A DNA stretch of 64,000 nt, from contig NZ_JADPKY010000103.1 of NCBI RefSeq assembly GCF_023074185.1, positions 124,001-188,000 of the forward strand. The letters run 5' to 3'. A program made the translations under genes and the position numbers. How positions within the stretch are numbered: the first letter of the stretch is position 1; every line of letters begins with the position of its first letter. Below, one piece after another: positions 16,661 through 24,932 of this stretch. This stretch comes from Bradyrhizobium sp. 132. Its GTDB lineage: Bacteria > Pseudomonadota > Alphaproteobacteria > Rhizobiales > Xanthobacteraceae. A model generated the notes under the pieces. That model saw nothing but the letters and a program-made list of their open reading frames with translations, did not search any database and was not told the DNA's origin.

Positions 16661-18055
16661 CTAGGAGGTCTCCGCTCCGACTGCAACGCGGCGCAGATGG
16701 TCGGGCCCGGCTGAAGCCTCCACGAAAGCGCACGCCAGATCGGTGAGCAGGCGCTCCCGGCCGGCCGGTGCCAGGAACGTGACGCCATAGGGCACGCCGG
16801 CTGCGGTGACGGCGTTCGGAACGGCGATGGCGGCCAGGCCCAGCGGGTTGGCGTAATTGGTGTAATAGCCGTTGTTGAAGTTGGCCGTCAGCGGATCGCG
16901 CGCGACGTCGTCGATGCTCAGCACGGTGCCGACCGTCGGCACGACCAGCGCATCGTGATCTTGCCAGAAATCGCGCAACGATCGCTGGACCTCCTTGACC
17001 TTGTAGAGCGCACGATAGGCGTCGGCTGCCGTGAACTTCCGGCTGCCGATGACGAGGTCGCGCACGATCTTCACCCCCGCGTCCGGGCTGGCGTCGAGGA
17101 ACGCGCCGACCGAGACGTCCCGCTCGGCGAGGAAAGGTCCGAAAAACATCAGGTCGTTGACCGAAATGAATGGCGAGAAATCGATCGATGCGACCGACAG
17201 ATCGAGCTGCCGCAGCTTGCGGAGCCCATCGCCGAACAGCGCCTCCGTCTCCGAATTGCCGAAGAACCTGAGCTGATCCGGACGCGGCGTTGCGATGTTG
17301 AGCGGCCGCGCTGGGGATGCCTGCTCCGTCCATCCGGCGAAATCTACCGGTGAAAAGCAGTCCTCGGCATCGCGCCGCGCCAACACGCGATAGACGTCGT
17401 GGCCATCGCGGGGATCGCGCGTGTAGAGCGAAATGGTATCAAAACATCGGCACGCGTAGACCATGCCGCGCTGACTGAAGGCGCCGGGCGCGGGCTTGAA
17501 GCCGGTCACGCCACAATAGGACGCCGGCACCCTGCCCGATCCGCCGGTATCCGTGCCGAAAGCAAAGGACGAGGTGCCTGTCGCGACCGATACCGCGGCG
17601 CCCGAGCTGGAGCCGCCGGGAATGTAGTCCGGGTTATGCGGGTTGCGGGCGATGCCATAGGGCGAGCGCACGCCCACGAGGCCGGTCGCGAACTGATCCA
17701 TATTGGTTTTGCCGAGATAGATCGCGCCGGCGGCGATGGCGTCGGCGACAACCGGGCTCGTGTCTTTCGCGGTGTAGGCGAATTCCGGGCAGGCCGAGGT
17801 GGTCTGCTCGCCGGCCACATCGATACAATCCTTGACCGAGAACACGAGGCCGTAGAGCGGCAGTTGGCCGATCTCGCCTATGCGAGCATCGAGCGCGCGG
17901 GCCTTTGCCATGACGCTTTCGGGATTTGCCGTCGAGATCCAGACGCCGCTCTGGTCGGCGTCGTCGAGGCGCGAAAGCGCATGCGCGGCGACATCGGACG
18001 GCTTGAGCTCACCGCTGCGATAGGCGGCACGGAGGTGGCGAGGTGCGAGATTCAT
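16661..18055 (-). CDS. amidase signature family hydrolase (AtzF/allophanate hydrolase-like)
   Basis: The protein is 464 residues. It has the complete Ser-cisSer-Lys triad of the amidase signature family: lysine in VFSVKDCIDVAG near 75, the glycine/serine loop IPGGSSSGAAVSVA, and the nucleophile loop GTDTGGSGRVPASYCG. The motif resembles allophanate hydrolase N-terminal domains, but the C-terminal decarboxylating domain is absent. It would hydrolyse an amide or carbamoyl compound in the cytoplasm. Its neighbours are an uptake system and an M20 peptidase on the same strand, suggesting breakdown of an imported amide or N-carbamoyl compound. The ATG at 18055 has no strong ribosome site; a GTG nine bases upstream is possible. 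Confidence 0.83.
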   Translation of the reverse strand: MNLAPRHLRAAYRSGELKPSDVAAHALSRLDDADQSGVWISTANPESVMAKARALDARIGEIGQLPLYGLVFSVKDCIDVAGEQTTSACPEFAYTAKDTSPVVADAIAAGAIYLGKTNMDQFATGLVGVRSPYGIARNPHNPDYIPGGSSSGAAVSVATGTSSFAFGTDTGGSGRVPASYCGVTGFKPAPGAFSQRGMVYACRCFDTISLYTRDPRDGHDVYRVLARRDAEDCFSPVDFAGWTEQASPARPLNIATPRPDQLRFFGNSETEALFGDGLRKLRQLDLSVASIDFSPFISVNDLMFFGPFLAERDVSVGAFLDASPDAGVKIVRDLVIGSRKFTAADAYRALYKVKEVQRSLRDFWQDHDALVVPTVGTVLSIDDVARDPLTANFNNGYYTNYANPLGLAAIAVPNAVTAAGVPYGVTFLAPAGRERLLTDLACAFVEASAGPDHLRRVAVGAETS

Positions 18056-18117
18056 GTCGGTCACGTGCTTGCAGGAATTGGCAATGCGCCGGCGAGACAA
18101 GCCCGCCGGCACCGACC

Positions 18118-19128
18118 TTAGCGGCCGATCACCTTCTCCAGATATGCGGGCTGGATGAAGGCTTCGAAGTCGGCGCGCGGCAGCAGCTTCGGCAGGCGCT
18201 CCTGCTTCACCAGGAAGTCGGCGGTCGAGACCAGCGTGTCGACGAACTTGCCCTTCTTCGCGGATGTGCCGAGATACTCCTCCGTGAGCTGCCTGTTGCA
18301 GGGAACCATCCCGGTGCCCTCCATCATTCGCTGCGCGTCCTCGATGGCCAGCGAAAGCTCTTCCGCGATGATCTCCGCGGTCTTTTCCGGATTCTTCAGC
18401 CAGAATTCGATTCCTTCGCATTCGGCCCTGATGAACTTGTCGACGTAGGACGGGTACTTCTCCGCGAACGCGTTCATGACGACGCCGATGTCCCAGGTCG
18501 GGTAACCGCGCTTGGCCATGTCGCCCGAGGTGACGAGGATCTTGCCGCCGTTCTTCACGGCCTTGCCGAGATTAGGCTCCCAGAACCAGGCAGCGTCGAT
18601 GTCGCCGCGAAGCCAAGCCGCCGCGATGTCCGACGGCGCGAGGTCCAAGATCTTCATCGAGGCGGGATCGACACCCTCGTCCTTGAGCGCCTGGAGCAGG
18701 AGGTAGTGTGTCGTGGAGCCGAACGGCGCCGCCACCGTCTTGCCCTTGAGGTCCTTGAGCGAGGTGATGTTCTTGTCGGTGCGAACCACCATCGACTCGA
18801 CGTAGTCGAGCATGTTGATCACCAGGATGCCCTTGATCGGCAGGGCGCGCGTCGCGCCGATCGCGGTCGGCGGGTTGCCGAGATCGCCGAAGTCGACGTC
18901 GTTGCCGGCGATCGCGCGTAGCATGTCGCCGCCGCCGCCGATCTTGACGTACTTGATGTCGACGCCCGGCATCTCCTTGGCGAGCAGGCCAAGATGCTTG
19001 GTGACCAGCTGCGCGTTCACGAGGTTCAGATAGCCGACGGTCACCTTCGCCGGCTTGTCCTCGGCGCGTACCGCGGCCGTGAGCGCCAACGTGGCAACTG
19101 CGAGCGTCGCAATCAGTCTCTTTATCAT
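18118..19128 (-). CDS. ABC transporter substrate-binding protein, nitrate/sulfonate/taurine type
   Basis: The protein is 336 residues with a Sec signal (RLIATLAVATLALTAAVRA). The mature part is an NMT1/SsuA-like periplasmic binding protein: VTVGYLNLVNAQLVTKHLGL at the first strand, GGGGDMLRAIAGNDVDFGDLG at the hinge, and KTVAAPFGSTTHYLLLQAL for the second lobe. The substrate is unknown. GGGGAGACC precedes the ATG. It lies 29 bases downstream of the permease on the same strand. No ATPase gene is present in this cluster. Confidence 0.87.
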   Translation of the reverse strand: MIKRLIATLAVATLALTAAVRAEDKPAKVTVGYLNLVNAQLVTKHLGLLAKEMPGVDIKYVKIGGGGDMLRAIAGNDVDFGDLGNPPTAIGATRALPIKGILVINMLDYVESMVVRTDKNITSLKDLKGKTVAAPFGSTTHYLLLQALKDEGVDPASMKILDLAPSDIAAAWLRGDIDAAWFWEPNLGKAVKNGGKILVTSGDMAKRGYPTWDIGVVMNAFAEKYPSYVDKFIRAECEGIEFWLKNPEKTAEIIAEELSLAIEDAQRMMEGTGMVPCNRQLTEEYLGTSAKKGKFVDTLVSTADFLVKQERLPKLLPRADFEAFIQPAYLEKVIGR

Positions 19129-19157
19129 GAAGGTCTCCCCTACGATCAGGATTGGAT

Positions 19158-19997
19158 TCAGGCCCACGGCATCAGCAGTTTCGCGATGCCGCGCATAATG
19201 AGGTCGAGCGCGACGCCGGTGAGACCGAGCACGATCAGCCCCATGATCACGATGTCGGAGAGTAGGAATTTTGCCGCGTCCCAGATCATCCAGCCGATGC
19301 CGGCGGATGCCGCGACGATTTCGGCGGCGACGAGAACGGTGTAGGTAAATCCGAGCGAGATGCGCATGCCGGCGAGAATCAGCGGTCCCGCCGCCGGCAG
19401 GTAGACGTGAAAGAGCAGGTGGCGCCGGGTCGCGCCAAGCGACTGAGCGGCGCGCACATAGACCGGGTCCACGCTGGTGACGGCCTGGATCGTCGAGATG
19501 ACGATGCCCGGCAAGCCGGCAAGAAACAGCAGCGACAGCTTCGAGCTCTCGCCTATGCCGAGCCACATCACCAGCAGCGTGTAAAGGCCGAGCGGCGGCA
19601 GTGGCCGGTAGAACTCGATCAACGGATTGAGCAGCGCGCGTGCGTTGCGCGACACGCCCATGATGACGCCGAGCGGAATGCCGATCAGGCAGGCCAGTGT
19701 GAACGCCGTGAGGATACGACAGAGGCTTGCGCCGAGATGCTGAAACAGCGTTGCACCCTGATAGCCCCTCGTCATCGTCTTGACGAACGCGGCCCATACC
19801 GCCTGCGGCTTCGGCAGGAACAGCTCGTTGGCCCAACCCCTCTCCGTGACGATGGCCCAGCCAGCCAGCAGCACTGCGACGGTAAGCGTCGAGAGCAGCA
19901 CCGATCGAGAGACCTTCGGAAGCCGCAGCGGCAGGCTGCCGCGTCGCGTGCGATCCGCCGAGATCGGAATGGCCATGGGGCTCGCCTCGACGCTCAT
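19158..19997 (-). CDS. ABC transporter permease, SsuC/TauC type
   Basis: The protein is 279 residues with six membrane segments. The EAA-type cytoplasmic loop is RAAQSLGATRRHLLFHVYLP, where the ATPase would dock. It belongs with the binding protein just downstream. The ORF overlaps the end of the M20 peptidase gene by four bases (ATGA), indicating translational coupling. An internal ATG seven codons in is an alternative start. A partner ATPase must come from elsewhere in the genome. Confidence 0.87.
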   Translation of the reverse strand: MSVEASPMAIPISADRTRRGSLPLRLPKVSRSVLLSTLTVAVLLAGWAIVTERGWANELFLPKPQAVWAAFVKTMTRGYQGATLFQHLGASLCRILTAFTLACLIGIPLGVIMGVSRNARALLNPLIEFYRPLPPLGLYTLLVMWLGIGESSKLSLLFLAGLPGIVISTIQAVTSVDPVYVRAAQSLGATRRHLLFHVYLPAAGPLILAGMRISLGFTYTVLVAAEIVAASAGIGWMIWDAAKFLLSDIVIMGLIVLGLTGVALDLIMRGIAKLLMPWA

Positions 19998-21292
19998 GTC
20001 CGCACTCCCAGGATCTGCATGATGGTCAGCGCGTAGATCCGCGTCGCCATCACCGACTTGGTGATCGAGATGTTCTCGTTGTCGACGGCCCAGCCGTCTT
20101 CTCCGGGACCGAACGTCACTGCATTGATGCCGGCTTCGCGGAAGCGGATCGTGTCGTTGAAGGCATTCTTGCGGTTGACCCCGAGCTCGCGGCCCATCAG
20201 ACGCCGGTAAACCGTGCGCAAGGAGCGGCAGGGCTCCTCCTCGACCGGCACCGGTTCGGTCGCGTTGACGAACAGCGATCCAGGCACCTGGCGCACCCCC
20301 ACCTTGACGTCGTTCACGCCCGCAAAAGTGTCCCGTCCGAGACGCTCGATGTCCGAGATCACGCTCGACAGCGTCATGCCGGGCACGATGCCGACCACGG
20401 CGAGCGTAATGGTGCAGGCATCCGGCGAGAACTGCATCTCGCCAGGCAGGCCGGCCCGAATGCGCACCACGGCGCAGCAGGGCGGCGTATGGCCCATGAA
20501 CTTGCTCGGCACATGCGTGAACGCCATGTCCTTCAACTTCGGCAACAGCTTTGCCGCTTCCATGATGGCGTTGACGCTGATGTCCGGCCGCCAGATGTGC
20601 GACTTGATCCCGTGAACGGTGAGCTCGATCAGGCAGTGGCCGGAATTGGCCACCGACAGGTTCATGCCCCAGTCCTTGTTGACGTCACCCCACGCGGTCG
20701 GCTCGGCGGTGATCTCGTAGTCGGCGGTAAGGCCGACCTTGTTCAGCATGTAGATGGAGCCCTCGGTGCCGTTCCGCTCCTCATCGACGGTGTAGCAACA
20801 CATCAAGGTGCCATCGAACTTCACACCCGCTTCGATCAGGGCCTGCACTGCGAGCAGCGATGCTGCGAGGTTCCCGCGCGTGTCGGACGTGCCGCGTGCA
20901 TAAAGCAGATCGCCGTGGCGCGTCGCCTTGAACGGATCGAAATCCGTCATGTGCCATTTCTCGGGCTCGACGACCGGATAGGTGTCGAGGTGATCGTTGA
21001 GAATGAGCGAGGGCGCGCCGGCCCGTCCCTTGAGCACGCCGAGCACGTTCGGCCGGTGCGGCTGCGCGCTGTGCTTGGTGACCTCCATGCCGAGCGCTTC
21101 GAGCTTGCCCGCGACCAGCATCGAGGTCGCCTCTTCCTCGGCAGGCGGCAAATCGGGATCCAGCGGATTGCCGGAACGGGGCTGGCCGGTGCGGATCAGT
21201 TCGGATGCGAGTTCAAGCCAGCGCTCCTCCGTGATGTGCGACAGCACGCGCCGTTCGATATCCGAGTAAGGAGGGGCGACAGGCATCTGCAT
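19994..21292 (-). CDS. M20 family metallopeptidase/amidohydrolase (ArgE/DapE-like)
   Basis: The protein is about 432 residues. Metal ligands expected for the family are visible: LILNDHLDTYPVV gives the H-x-D pair, YTVDEERNGTEGS the Glu-Glu pair, and a C-terminal region follows a dimerisation domain beginning near HCLIELTVHGIKSHIW. Family members remove acyl, carbamoyl or amino acid groups from amino acid amides. As the first gene of a minus-strand unit with a permease, a binding protein and an amidase, it probably acts on the imported compound. The ATG at 21292 is chosen at the start of family-like sequence; no strong ribosome site is visible. Confidence 0.83.
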   Translation of the reverse strand: MQMPVAPPYSDIERRVLSHITEERWLELASELIRTGQPRSGNPLDPDLPPAEEEATSMLVAGKLEALGMEVTKHSAQPHRPNVLGVLKGRAGAPSLILNDHLDTYPVVEPEKWHMTDFDPFKATRHGDLLYARGTSDTRGNLAASLLAVQALIEAGVKFDGTLMCCYTVDEERNGTEGSIYMLNKVGLTADYEITAEPTAWGDVNKDWGMNLSVANSGHCLIELTVHGIKSHIWRPDISVNAIMEAAKLLPKLKDMAFTHVPSKFMGHTPPCCAVVRIRAGLPGEMQFSPDACTITLAVVGIVPGMTLSSVISDIERLGRDTFAGVNDVKVGVRQVPGSLFVNATEPVPVEEEPCRSLRTVYRRLMGRELGVNRKNAFNDTIRFREAGINAVTFGPGEDGWAVDNENISITKSVMATRIYALTIMQILGVRT

Positions 21293-21433
21293 GACGGGGT
21301 CCGCTGGCTCACGGCGCCGGCAGCGCCGTTTCGTGGCAGCCTCCCCATTGCAGCGATTGTGCCAACTTCCGGCAAAGCCCGCCACGACACAATTGTCGTT
21401 TTGATTTCAACGATTTAGACAAGAACTGCGAGT

Positions 21434-21449
21434 GCGCAAATTTTTGCGC
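21434..21449. promoter_or_regulatory. perfect palindrome upstream of the M20/permease/amidase unit
   Basis: GCGCAAA and TTTGCGC are exact reverse complements separated by two T. The site lies 142 bases before the peptidase start in a locally AT-rich stretch, where the unit's promoter would be expected. Operator function is inferred. The rest of the 305-base gap (21293-21597) shows nothing I can identify. Confidence 0.4.
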
Positions 21450-21597
21450 CCGAGATGCGCTCTGCCGAAGACGCGGCGTCGGCTGAACAGGCAGGGCTCA
21501 GCGCAAGGCCGGCCGGTCCAGATATTCCATGCGGCGCCACGCGTGCAGGACTCGGCGCCCGTTGCGCGCGAACGCGAAACAATGACCGCCGCCGGCG

Positions 21598-21804
21598 GAG
21601 CGGGCCTGCAATGATCTCGGCGGTCTCGATCGCCTTGCGCTCGCCGCTGGAGACGATCTGCGTGGTGCTTCAGAGCCAGCTCGCATTCGCAAGCCCCCCG
21701 GTGCGCGTTCGGCCGATCGGACTGAGGCTCCATTGTGGCACCGGCACCGCGGGGTCGATTTGCACCTGCGGGTGGGTGAGATAGCGGACGATATCAGCGG
21801 ACAT
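21598..21804 (-). pseudogene. histidine phosphatase family remnant (nonsense and truncation)
   Basis: From an ATG at 21804 the frame reads a family-typical start (RYLTHPQVQIDPAVPVPQW, then LSPIGRTRTGGLANASWL). It then meets a TGA at 21670-21672. In the same frame it continues with the conserved STTQIVSSGERKAIETAEII segment and loses similarity after about AGPL near 21598. The TGA most simply comes from a CGA arginine codon. The 3' two thirds of a normal gene are gone. It sits immediately after the extensin-like gene. Confidence 0.72.
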
Positions 21805-21806
21805 TT

Positions 21807-22997
21807 CTAGTCGTCCGCATACTCGTCTTCTTCGCGCTTGTGCGCGGCGCTCTTACGCGCACCGAGCGAGCCGGTCACGGAGGGATCGCGCGCATTCGCA
21901 TAAGGATTGCGCCGGCCCGCTCGCGCGGCAACCTCTTCGCCGGAGACGGCGGCGGGCTGGCAGATCAGGCGACGGCTGGCACGGCGCATCAGATCGACGT
22001 GGATGTGATCGTAGTGATAGACGTTCGATCCCGGCGCCAACACCGTGGTGAAATGCGCGCACGCGCCGGACTGCACGTCACGCAAAAATCCCTGCTCTTC
22101 CGGCATCCCGCGCCAACCATCCTTCACGGTGACGCGGCGGCCGTCGGCGAGCACGAACGCTGCGATGTCGAGCGCATTGCCGAACGCGTGCTCGGAGATG
22201 TGGGCGTGCGAATTGCCGTTCATGCCGCGGCAGGAATAGGCGGAGATCTGCTTGATCTCGGCGACGCGAGCGCCAAACCAGCGCATTGCCGAGGGCTGCA
22301 CGGTATCGGCAAGCCAACGGTCGAGCTCGGAGACGATCGGACAGGCCAGCGTCGCGGTCGGCTTCACGGCGACGGGGCCGACGGCGGTGACGGGATTGCC
22401 CTGCGCCGGACCAAGACGCGGCAGCGGCTGCTGCGCGGGCGCCTGCGAATACGGCGCCGGCCGCGCCGGATAGCTTGGTGCATTCATGTAGCGCGCGGCG
22501 CCCGATGCATCGGTGCCCTCGGGCGGCAGGTCGATCTCGTCCTCCTGCTGCGCCACGCCGGGTGCATTCAGAGGCATTGGACCAGGCGAGGCGCCATAGC
22601 CGGAAGGCTGCCGCACCGCGCTCTCGGGATAGTTTGAGCGTTGCGGATAGTTCTGGCCTTGCGGGTAATTCGATCGCGGCTGCGTCACCGGCCAGCGCGG
22701 CTGGTTGCCGACGCTCCCGGGCGGACGCAGTTCCTCATCGGCAAAGCCGTAGCTGCTCGAGCCTTCGCCGAGGGCGGCGACCTTGAGCGGAAACTCCGCG
22801 CCGCACATCCCCGGCCCGGAGATCGGGTCGATGCGGACGAGATCCGGCCCCTCTTTCACCGCGCCTGATTTCAGGCATGCGGCTTCGGCCTCGGCCCGCC
22901 ACGGTTCACGTTCGGCCTGGAAGAAGCCGCGTCCGCAACCCGCTAGCGAAACAAGGACGATGGAGCCGACGAGATACAAACGAACTCCGCGCGTCAT
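21807..22997 (-). CDS. extensin-like family lipoprotein (M15/VanY-type fold)
   Basis: The protein is 396 residues. The N-terminus has a lipobox (VSLAGCG, Cys near residue 21), so it is probably an outer-membrane or periplasmic lipoprotein. A long Pro/Gln/Tyr-rich linker covers about residues 85-200. The C-terminal extensin-like domain carries the metal-site pattern: ISEHAFGNALDIAAF and YHYDHIHVDLM. This is the HxxxxxxD plus H-x-H set shared with M15 peptidases, so peptidoglycan or wall hydrolysis is plausible. The final 40 residues are charged and disordered. Confidence 0.85.
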   Translation of the reverse strand: MTRGVRLYLVGSIVLVSLAGCGRGFFQAEREPWRAEAEAACLKSGAVKEGPDLVRIDPISGPGMCGAEFPLKVAALGEGSSSYGFADEELRPPGSVGNQPRWPVTQPRSNYPQGQNYPQRSNYPESAVRQPSGYGASPGPMPLNAPGVAQQEDEIDLPPEGTDASGAARYMNAPSYPARPAPYSQAPAQQPLPRLGPAQGNPVTAVGPVAVKPTATLACPIVSELDRWLADTVQPSAMRWFGARVAEIKQISAYSCRGMNGNSHAHISEHAFGNALDIAAFVLADGRRVTVKDGWRGMPEEQGFLRDVQSGACAHFTTVLAPGSNVYHYDHIHVDLMRRASRRLICQPAAVSGEEVAARAGRRNPYANARDPSVTGSLGARKSAAHKREEDEYADD

Positions 22998-23188
22998 GCA
23001 CGCACGTTCGGTGAATTTACTTAAAGACTCTTCAACGTGTTGATTTCAGTCTTCTTTAACCATGCCGGCCCGCGCTCGCAGGCGCGCCTGCCGGTGACGA
23101 GCGACAGCAAGGCTGGCTTTTTCGGAAAGAGACTCTCTGTTAACCATGACGCTCTCGCGCAGGGCGGCGCGACAGCGGGAGCGACCTC

Positions 23189-23272
23189 ATGACGTTCGCC
23201 GGGAGACTGAGCGTTATCACCGCGTACCTCGCCATCGCCTTCGTCGGCGCCATCGTGCTCGGCATGATCTAG
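23189..23272 (+). CDS. 27-residue single-pass membrane peptide
   Basis: The frame starts at an ATG with GGGAGCGACC 5 bases upstream and ends in TAG. The product begins MTFAGRLSVITAYLAIAF and ends in a hydrophobic, glycine-containing stretch, so nearly the whole peptide is one membrane helix. It lies 190 bases from the extensin-like gene, which runs the other way. I think similar peptides occur in other Bradyrhizobium genomes, but that is from memory. It is too short for most gene callers. Confidence 0.6.
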   Translation: MTFAGRLSVITAYLAIAFVGAIVLGMI

Positions 23273-23277
23273 CGGCT

Positions 23278-23634
23278 TCAATCGGCGGTATCGAACGCTT
23301 CCCTTACGACCGCGCGCTCCACTGCCGCGACATTGTGATCATTTTCTCCGGCTGCTCTTCGGCTCGCCTCCGGTCGTTTCCGGAACACCAGAAGTGGCCG
23401 AGTGCGCAGGCTTCGACGTGGAACTTGGCAGGCTTCGACGTGGAACTTGCCGGAGCTCTTCAGCGTCATCGTCGCATAATAGGTGCTGCCGCTGGAGCGG
23501 CTGTAGATGTTGCCGGTCCAGACGTCGTGCGTTTTTGGCTTCATATTGACGAGCACGCTCTCGCCCCTGGTCGACGCTTCAGTGAGCGCCATCAGCGCGA
23601 TCAATTTGCCAAGCGAAGTCACAAGCCGCATCAT
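23278..23634 (-). pseudogene. DUF2147-type protein, truncated and frameshifted by a 22-bp duplication
   Basis: The frame opens at 23634 after a good GGGAGG site. It contains VLVNMKPKTHDVWTGNIYSR and STYYATMTLKSSGKFHVEAC, which match the C-terminal half of the DUF2147-like protein encoded at 23828-24619. At that point a 22-base segment is present twice in tandem (23406-23449). This shifts the frame and replaces the expected ending (ALGHFWCSGN in the frame without the duplication) by unrelated residues. The N-terminal half is also missing. A changed protein could still be made. Confidence 0.65.
23406..23449. repeat. 22-bp tandem duplication inside the DUF2147-type pseudogene
   Basis: Positions 23406-23427 and 23428-23449 are identical 22-base units (each begins GCAGGCTTCGAC and ends GGAACTTG). 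As 22 is not a multiple of three, the duplication breaks the reading frame. Removing one copy restores a family-like C-terminus. Confidence 0.9.
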
Positions 23635-23719
23635 CGGCGCCTCCCTCTGTGTCCCGAGACGTTACGCAGATGGAATCGCGGCTGAATGTGCGCTGCCTCA
23701 CCCAGCGGCGGCGAGCCGT

Positions 23720-23735
23720 TGTGACGTCTATCACA
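23720..23735. promoter_or_regulatory. perfect CRP-type site
   Basis: TGTGA-CGTCTA-TCACA matches the TGTGA-N6-TCACA consensus exactly. It lies between two divergent DUF2147-type genes, 92 bases before the plus-strand gene and 85 before the minus-strand pseudogene. A Crp/Fnr regulator is encoded at 15900-16628, but whether it binds here is not known. Confidence 0.55.
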
Positions 23736-23827
23736 GAACGCTCGATCGGCCCGGCGTAGGGTCGAACCACGCTTCATCCACGGGTGACTTCAGTCCTATC
23801 GGGACCACACATTTTTCGGAGGTTGTC

Positions 23828-24619
23828 ATGAACAAGCTCACCATCGCCGCCACTGCCCTCTTCCTCGCTTCGACCGCCGCCGCGCATGCCGGCAATTCGC
23901 TCTCGTTCCAGATCGAAGGCCAGCACATCCGCATCGAGACGCCGCGCAACTGCGCCTCGCTCAACTGCGTGACCATCGTCGCGCCGGGCCTGTCGGACAA
24001 GCCGATCAAGCTGAACAACATCAATCTCAAGGGCCTTGGCTCCAAAGACTTTGGCTCGAAGGACGATGACATCGACACCACACCGGCTCCGGCCACGACC
24101 GCGCAGCCCGCGCCGACTCCGGAGCAGCAACAGCCCGCGCAGCAGGCCCCGGTACAGGCGACCGCACCGGCGGCTCCAACTATCGCCGCTCCGGCAACGA
24201 CGGTTTCCGCTGCCCCGGCCGCCGGCTACGACACCACGACGCAGACTGCGCCCGTTGCGACTCCTGCTCCCGCTGCCGCCCCCGCGCCGGTCGCGGTTGC
24301 GCCGGCTCCGGTTGCCGCCGCGCCTGCGCTGGCCGCCAACACGCCGATCGGCGTCTGGGCCACCGAAGAGAACAAGGGCAATGTCCGCGTCGAACAGTGC
24401 GGCGCCAATCTCTGCGGCTACGCCGCGAAGACCAACGAGCGCATCCTGATCAACATGAAGCCCGAGGGCGCGAAGTGGAGCGGCCGCATCCACGACCCCG
24501 ACTCCGGCAAGAACTACGATTCGACCATCGCGATGAAAGGCCCGAATGCAATGCGCGTGCAGGGTTGCGCCTTCGGCGGCATGTTCTGCGGCGGCCAGAC
24601 CTGGAAGCGCGTGAGCTGA
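23828..24619 (+). CDS. secreted DUF2147-like protein with Ala/Pro-rich linker
   Basis: The protein is 263 residues with a Sec signal (MNKLTIAATALFLASTAAAH). A short N-terminal beta domain includes two Cys (NCASLNCVTI). About 110 residues of low-complexity Ala/Pro/Thr follow (residues 80-180). The C-terminal domain, GVWATEENKGNVRVEQCGAN then INMKPEGAKWSGRIHDPDSG and CGGQTWKR, is of the DUF2147 type. GGAGG lies 5 bases before the ATG at 23828. It is secreted and probably envelope-associated; function unknown. A perfect CRP-type site lies upstream. Confidence 0.78.
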   Translation: MNKLTIAATALFLASTAAAHAGNSLSFQIEGQHIRIETPRNCASLNCVTIVAPGLSDKPIKLNNINLKGLGSKDFGSKDDDIDTTPAPATTAQPAPTPEQQQPAQQAPVQATAPAAPTIAAPATTVSAAPAAGYDTTTQTAPVATPAPAAAPAPVAVAPAPVAAAPALAANTPIGVWATEENKGNVRVEQCGANLCGYAAKTNERILINMKPEGAKWSGRIHDPDSGKNYDSTIAMKGPNAMRVQGCAFGGMFCGGQTWKRVS

Positions 24620-24643
24620 CGCACCACCGTCGTCCTATACTAT

Positions 24644-24681
24644 CGTCATCCCGGGCGATGCAAAGCATCGACCCGGGATCT
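24644..24681. repeat. palindromic repeat fragment, family 2 (TCATCCCGGG type)
   Basis: A hairpin of the form TCATCCCGGGCGATGC-AAA-GCATCGACCCGGGAT. It resembles the ends of the longer family 2 elements near 51981 and 60567. Confidence 0.6.
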
Positions 24682-24702
24682 CGCGCGACAGCTTCACTTT
24701 AT

Positions 24703-24817
24703 CCCCTCACCCTGAGGAGCCTGCGAAGCAGGCGTCTCGAAGGGCGAGGCCCGGGATCGAGAGCCGGGCCGGCATGGTTCGAGACGCGCGCAAGAGCGCG
24801 CTCCTCACCATGAGGGG
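24703..24817. repeat. palindromic repeat element, family 1, complete
   Basis: About 115 bases with terminal inverted repeats (CCCCTCACCCTGAGGAGC and GCTCCTCACCATGAGGGG). The forward hairpin stem is GCCTGC-GAA-GCAGGC and the reverse stem is GCGCGC-AAGA-GCGCGC. With the family 2 fragment it fills most of the 313-base gap before the FecR gene. Confidence 0.85.
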
Positions 24818-24932
24818 AAAGAGTTGCATTTGAACGTTCACCGCTCCCGTGCGATAGACATTCATCCGCCGTTCAGCTGTATCAGGCTGATATCGGTCGA
24901 TCTCGCCTCGCGTTTCTCACCGGGACCTCTTC

